Source: an uncultured Lachnospiraceae bacterium
GTDB lineage: Bacteria; Bacillota; Clostridia; Lachnospirales; Lachnospiraceae
Reading direction: 5' to 3'
Assembly (NCBI GenBank): GCA_902785055.1
Contig: CACZXG010000029.1
Location: 1-36,152, forward strand
DNA length: 36,152 nucleotides
The notes beneath the pieces were generated by a model. That model saw only the letters and a list, made by a program, of their open reading frames with translations. It ran no database searches and was not told the origin of the DNA. Shown here piece after piece: positions 33,062 through 36,152 of this stretch. Made by a program: the position numbers and the translations under genes. Numbering within the stretch: the stretch's first letter is position 1; each line of letters starts with the position of its first letter.

Positions 33062-33103
33062 GATCTGAATGACCATTCACCCTCAGGTGCCGTCATTCAG
33101 ATC
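33062..33103 (-). terminator. Perfect 12-bp inverted repeat, terminator of the VanZ-like gene
   Basis: GATCTGAATGAC and GTCATTCAGATC pair across an 18-nt loop. On minus the stem is followed by TTTTATTG, 21 nt after the VanZ-like stop. Confidence 0.75.
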
Positions 33104-33124
33104 CTTATGATGATACTCCGCCCT

Positions 33125-33601
33125 TTACTCTACATCCAAAAGCCTGCGATTTTTTGACCATATTGCCAGGCTTACGACCAATACGCCCGCCAGCACTCCG
33201 CAGCTGTCAATTACTATGTCTCTCAGCTCGCAGCTCCTTCCGGGGACAAAAAACTGATGGATCTCATCTGTCACCGCGTACAGGGTTCCCGCCAGCCACG
33301 CTGCAATCCTTTCCATCGACACAGGAACAGGGGTTGTATCTGCTGCCATCCACTCTTTCACCGCCGGAACCAGAAATCCGCCGAGGATCGTATACTCCGT
33401 AAAGTGAGCTCCTTTGCGCACTATGAAAACCATAGTCTGTCTGTCGATCGGCAGGATGCCCTGAAACAGCCGGATGATCAGATCTACGACTCTCCCGCTC
33501 TCCCGGCTTGAAAGATCTGCAGGCAGCGCCGACTGGAAAAAGATGAATGCCATAATGGCAATGACAATGACCGTAAACTTCTTATTTCTCAGAATAGACA
33601 A
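33125..33601 (-). CDS. VanZ-family membrane protein
   Basis: A 158-residue VanZ-like protein with about four helices: N-terminal VIVIAIMAFIFFQSALP, the conserved FIVRKGAHFTEYTILGGFLV, the TLYAVTDEIHQFFVPGRSCELRD block carrying the D-E-x-H-Q motif, and a final helix. VanZ itself lowers teicoplanin sensitivity; most homologues have no known function. The start is a TTG at 33601 within the end of the phosphoribosyltransferase gene (20-bp overlap) with GGAAG about 9 nt upstream, suggesting translational coupling. Confidence 0.88.
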   Translation of the reverse strand: MSILRNKKFTVIVIAIMAFIFFQSALPADLSSRESGRVVDLIIRLFQGILPIDRQTMVFIVRKGAHFTEYTILGGFLVPAVKEWMAADTTPVPVSMERIAAWLAGTLYAVTDEIHQFFVPGRSCELRDIVIDSCGVLAGVLVVSLAIWSKNRRLLDVE

Positions 33602-34121
33602 ATCTCACACTTCCCGCATCAATGATATTCCGCACGCCGGACTGATCATCAGCTCCCACTGCGGCAAAACCCGCCACCTTGCAGCCCGCCTCTTCGATCA
33701 CCGTCGCGCAGGCCTGCATAGTAGCCGCTGTGCTCATCCAGTCATCCGCCAGCAGGACTCTGCTGCCCGCGGGCAGGAGTTTTTTCTCCGTAACCAGCAC
33801 TGTGACCTTGTCCCTGTGATTGATATAGGACGCCGTCACCTGCTCCTCGGGATCGATCCAGAACTGCTGGTTTCTCCTTATCACCACAAGGCCGACTCCC
33901 AGTTCACGCGCGAGCATGCTGCCGACGATAAAGCCCAGAGGTTCAGGGGAGCAAACATAATCAACTTTTCCCCGGAAAGGTTCCGCAAGATATTTGATCA
34001 GCACGTCGACAGCCTCGCTGTTCGCATACAGGGGAAGCAGGTCCCTTTTGGCACCAAGTCCCTGTCCGTCAACAGGCAGATTTCGGATCTGTTCTTCAAG
34101 CATCTTAATATCCATTCCCAT
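33582..34121 (-). CDS. Phosphoribosyltransferase family protein with atypical PRPP loop
   Basis: A 179-residue type I phosphoribosyltransferase, APRT-like. VDYVCSPEPLGFIVGSMLAR corresponds to the early beta-strand and loop I region; VTEKKLLPAGSRVLL leads to the PRPP-binding loop, which reads ADDWMSTAAT instead of the usual DDxxxTGGT. The replacement of the Gly pair makes the substrate uncertain. I start at the ATG at 34121 (MGMDIKMLEE), with GGAGG 7 nt upstream; a TTG at 34142 would add seven residues. It overlaps the VanZ-like gene. Confidence 0.85.
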   Translation of the reverse strand: MGMDIKMLEEQIRNLPVDGQGLGAKRDLLPLYANSEAVDVLIKYLAEPFRGKVDYVCSPEPLGFIVGSMLARELGVGLVVIRRNQQFWIDPEEQVTASYINHRDKVTVLVTEKKLLPAGSRVLLADDWMSTAATMQACATVIEEAGCKVAGFAAVGADDQSGVRNIIDAGSVRFVYSEK

Positions 34122-34201
34122 ATCAAATCCTCCGTAGTGCAACTATCAGTTAATTAACGCCGCTCCGGATCCCGCCGGGAACATTTAAGGAGCAAACGCC
34201 G

Positions 34202-35713
34202 TCATCTCAGTTTGAATAAAACGCCCTCCGCGACAGGTGCCAGATTCATCAGCAGGCCATAGTTCTCATAACCCGTTGTGCTCTCGCTTGCCCGCTCGTG
34301 CACGCTGCTGTTGGACAGGCTAAGAACATACTTCTGGTCCTTGGTCACATAATTGTAGTACTCATCCGGCTCGTAGTTAGTGATCTCAGCGGTAGTCAGA
34401 TAGCAAAGAGCATGCTCGAGTTTGCTTCTGTACTCAGCGTCTGTCAGCGCCTCATAGTAATAGCCGTAGCTGAAGGGATCCGAATCCTTGATGCTGTTTA
34501 CGGCCTCATCCAGAGTGCCTGCGTCATCCCAGGTGGAATCCACTTCATACCAGTCGCCGCCGAGATTGACCACGCTCCATGCATGTCCGCCCGCATCGGC
34601 CGCTGTGTTGCCCGCGACGCCGACAATGACTGCCGCGTCAATTCCGGCCTGCTGCAGCAGATATACATACGCCTGGGAATAACCGTCGCAGACCGCGTAA
34701 TGAGGAGTTCCCTTGTTATCCTCTACCAGCGCTCCGTAAGCAGTGTGTGCCAGGTTGCTGTATCCGTTGATCGAATTGTCTTCCATGACAGGAGTGTTGT
34801 AACGGACTGTCTCGATCAGCTTATCATGGATGTCCTTGGCGATCTTTTCATCGCTCTGGGACTGGTCGATATCCGCAAGGAAATTGTCCGCCGCGTCGTT
34901 GAACTTGGTCATCATCTCTTCGAAATCGTCGAAAGGCTCTTCGAAGAAGCAGTATACGGTGTATGTGCCGTTTCCGGGCTGCTCATAAGGAGCACCGAAG
35001 GACATCTCCGCCTCTGTGAAGTTGTAGAGCCAGAACAGCTCCGGATGGTCATACAGTAGTCCGCGGTAAGCGAGCAGCAAAACATTGCTGAAATCCGCCG
35101 ATCTGGGATCCACAGAGATATTGGCGACCGTTACGTTATCGACATTTGTCGGATCCGTCGCGCACATGAGCATCGCGTCGTACATAGCCTGCTCATCTTT
35201 GCCCATGTTCTCATAATAATGGAAGGTCTCGGCATTGTTGACCAAAAGGGAGTCTGCCGGCGGTGTATACGCGCGCATAGCTCTGTCCAGCTTATCCGTA
35301 TCTTCCGACGTCAGTTCTTCCGGATCTTCCAGGTCCTCAGCGGGTTTCAGGCCGCCGATCGCAAATCCGGGGATTCCCGCCAGAGGCTTCAGGTCGCCGT
35401 CATTTGTGCTGGCTACAGTATCAGCTGCGGGTTCCGCCGCGGGCTCAGCCTCTGCTGCGGGCTCAGCTGCATTCTCTTCAGCTGCGGGTTCTGCCTCAGT
35501 TTTTTCAGCTGCAGGTTCAGCCTCAGTCTTTTCAGCCGCGGGCTCTGCCTCTGCTGCAGGCTCAGCGGCGGGCTCAGCAGCGGGCTCCGCCGCTTCTGTC
35601 TCCTGCGCCGCGCCCTGCTGGCCGGAAGTTCCGCTTGCGCCTGTCCCTCCGCATCCAGCGAGCATAGATACCGCAAGAGTCATGGATAAGAATATTCCCA
35701 TTAACTTTCTCAT
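34202..35713 (-). CDS. Transglutaminase-like lipoprotein with Ala/Glu/Pro repeat linker
   Basis: A 503-residue surface lipoprotein. The signal peptide ends in SMLAGC, with C21 as the predicted lipidation site. Residues 41-97 are a low-complexity AAEP/AAEKTEAEP repeat, probably a wall-spanning spacer. A helical region (about 130-310) precedes a transglutaminase-like cysteine-protease-fold domain with the full triad: C342 in VCDGYSQAY, H377 in GGHAWSVV, and D392 in YEVDSTWDD. Such domains may act as proteases or crosslinkers at the cell surface. Start ATG at 35713 with AGGGAGG upstream and a strong promoter. It is probably monocistronic or read into the phosphoribosyltransferase gene; I see no clear terminator in the 80-base gap. 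Confidence 0.9.
   Translation of the reverse strand: MRKLMGIFLSMTLAVSMLAGCGGTGASGTSGQQGAAQETEAAEPAAEPAAEPAAEAEPAAEKTEAEPAAEKTEAEPAAEENAAEPAAEAEPAAEPAADTVASTNDGDLKPLAGIPGFAIGGLKPAEDLEDPEELTSEDTDKLDRAMRAYTPPADSLLVNNAETFHYYENMGKDEQAMYDAMLMCATDPTNVDNVTVANISVDPRSADFSNVLLLAYRGLLYDHPELFWLYNFTEAEMSFGAPYEQPGNGTYTVYCFFEEPFDDFEEMMTKFNDAADNFLADIDQSQSDEKIAKDIHDKLIETVRYNTPVMEDNSINGYSNLAHTAYGALVEDNKGTPHYAVCDGYSQAYVYLLQQAGIDAAVIVGVAGNTAADAGGHAWSVVNLGGDWYEVDSTWDDAGTLDEAVNSIKDSDPFSYGYYYEALTDAEYRSKLEHALCYLTTAEITNYEPDEYYNYVTKDQKYVLSLSNSSVHERASESTTGYENYGLLMNLAPVAEGVLFKLR
35423..35593 (-). repeat. Tandem Ala/Glu/Pro coding repeats
   Basis: Encodes residues 41-97 of the transglutaminase lipoprotein. The clearest units are two consecutive 9-residue copies of AAEKTEAEP (27 bp each), flanked by shorter AAEP and AAEAEP units. 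The alternative frames in this stretch also stay open because of the repeat. Confidence 0.85.
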
Positions 35714-35770
35714 TGTGTCCTCCCTTCAAGCTCCGTTGTCAGCTCAAAATGTAATTACAACTATTAATCT

Positions 35771-35799
35771 ATTATACACTGAATGATAAGTCATGACAA
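35771..35799 (-). promoter_or_regulatory. Promoter of the transglutaminase lipoprotein gene
   Basis: TTGTCA (35799..35794), exact 17-nt spacer, TATAAT (35776..35771) on minus, about 58 nt upstream of the ATG. Confidence 0.85.
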
Positions 35800-35810
35800 A
35801 GCAAATGCAG

Positions 35811-36152
35811 TCACTCTCCAACGATCATCTTAAACCTCTGCAGGTCCGCCCGGTGCGTGATCTTGAAATTCATCGGGTCGCCCTCGATCATGCAGATCTT
35901 CATACCTGCCACATACGCGATCTCCGTTGTTCCGCGCATGCTCTGCAGAAATTCGTGGCTCTTTCCCTCGTGCGCCTTGTAATACCCGTGCAGCCAGAAA
36001 GTCTCCGGCGACTGTCCCATGAACAGTTTCGACCTGTCCAGGAGCTTGTCGACGCTGCTTCCGTCTTCGCTGTAATAGATTGTATCCGTAGCGGGGACGA
36101 CGGGGAGGCAGGCTTCGTATTCGCCGATCGCGTCAAAGCACCGCCCGATCAG
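35811..36152 (-). CDS. IspD-family cytidylyltransferase, C-terminal part (5' end outside window)
   Basis: The minus frame is open from the window edge to the stop at 35811 and encodes 113 residues. The visible part matches the C-terminal half of IspD/TarI-type enzymes: CLPVVPATDTIYYSEDGSSV, LLDRSKLFMGQSPETF (equivalent to the family's DRSxLWxxQTPQxF), AHEGKSHEFL and the closing DPMNFKITHRADLQ. It is a second member of the family in this window. Whether it serves isoprenoid or polyol-phosphate metabolism cannot be decided without the N-terminus. Confidence 0.85.
   Translation of the reverse strand: MIGRCFDAIGEYEACLPVVPATDTIYYSEDGSSVDKLLDRSKLFMGQSPETFWLHGYYKAHEGKSHEFLQSMRGTTEIAYVAGMKICMIEGDPMNFKITHRADLQRFKMIVGE

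Noticed and set aside
33062..33103. The 12-bp inverted repeat as an insertion-sequence end or attachment site
   Set aside because: It is a single hairpin between convergent genes with T-rich sequence after it on minus, best explained as a terminator; no transposase or target duplication is present.
35219..35786. Overlapping plus-strand frames across the Ala/Glu/Pro repeat
   Set aside because: They stay open only because the repeat has no stops in several frames; the minus-strand lipoprotein has a signal peptide, RBS, promoter and catalytic triad.
1..36152. CRISPR array, tRNA or rRNA genes, integrase or transposase
   Set aside because: No regularly spaced repeats, cloverleaf-like segments or recombinase frames were seen on either strand.

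Overview
This window looks like part of the chromosome of a strictly anaerobic, moderately high-GC member of the Bacillota, class Clostridia, most plausibly a Lachnospiraceae-type gut or rumen bacterium. The grounds are: an oxygen-sensitive class III ribonucleotide reductase (NrdD/NrdG); a methionine aminopeptidase with an N-terminal SEC-C zinc motif; a YtrA-type GntR/ABC operon; FrhB-like and polysaccharide-pyruvyl-transferase-like glycan genes; a membrane-anchored permuted GH3 enzyme; and clear GGAGG-type ribosome binding sites. The taxonomic call is inference from gene content. Most genes lie on the minus strand. I see no rRNA, tRNA, CRISPR array, transposase or phage gene, and no gene-free stretch longer than 300 bases.

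Region 1 (1-3900, minus) holds housekeeping genes: metG and map, each with a hairpin behind it. Downstream of metG are a small exported acidic protein and the first 25 codons of a YesL/DUF624-like membrane protein cut by the window edge. Region 2 (3861-14625, minus) is a surface-polysaccharide locus. In transcription order it holds a GT2 glycosyltransferase with its own promoter, a GT4 glycosyltransferase with its own promoter, and then a tightly packed run. That run is a CDP-alcohol phosphotransferase, an IspD/TarI-like cytidylyltransferase, an extended SDR, a Stealth sugar-phosphate transferase, a polysaccharide pyruvyl transferase-like protein, a Wzx-type flippase carrying a C-terminal 2[4Fe-4S] ferredoxin, an FrhB-like protein lacking that ferredoxin, and a metallophosphoesterase. 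It ends at a strong terminator. The enzyme set suggests a glycan carrying phosphodiester-linked (CDP-derived) groups.

Region 3 (14675-21186, minus) is carbon metabolism: an L-lactate permease with a good promoter and a possible operator, an externally facing permuted GH3 glycosidase, a LacX/GalM-like aldose epimerase, and a Mug-type DNA glycosylase. Region 4 (21191-23232, plus) is a YtrA-like regulator, ABC ATPase and permease operon with a perfect 11-bp inverted repeat over its promoter. Region 5 (23232-31318, minus) centres on anaerobic dNTP synthesis: a TPR protein and a DUF4037 protein lead into nrdG, then nrdD fused to a thioredoxin/glutaredoxin-like domain, then a thioredoxin reductase without the usual NADPH motif, then a polytopic GT-C-like membrane protein. 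The nrdD promoter carries two NrdR-box-like sites. Region 6 (31370-36152) has a YdcF/SanA-like protein and a Cof-type HAD phosphatase on plus. On minus it has a VanZ-like protein, an atypical phosphoribosyltransferase, a transglutaminase lipoprotein with an Ala/Glu/Pro repeat linker, and the 3' part of a second IspD-family cytidylyltransferase.

The most unusual items are the flippase-ferredoxin fusion beside a truncated FrhB protein, the NrdD-thioredoxin fusion with a noncanonical TrxB neighbour, and a CDP-alcohol phosphotransferase lacking the last Asp of its signature.
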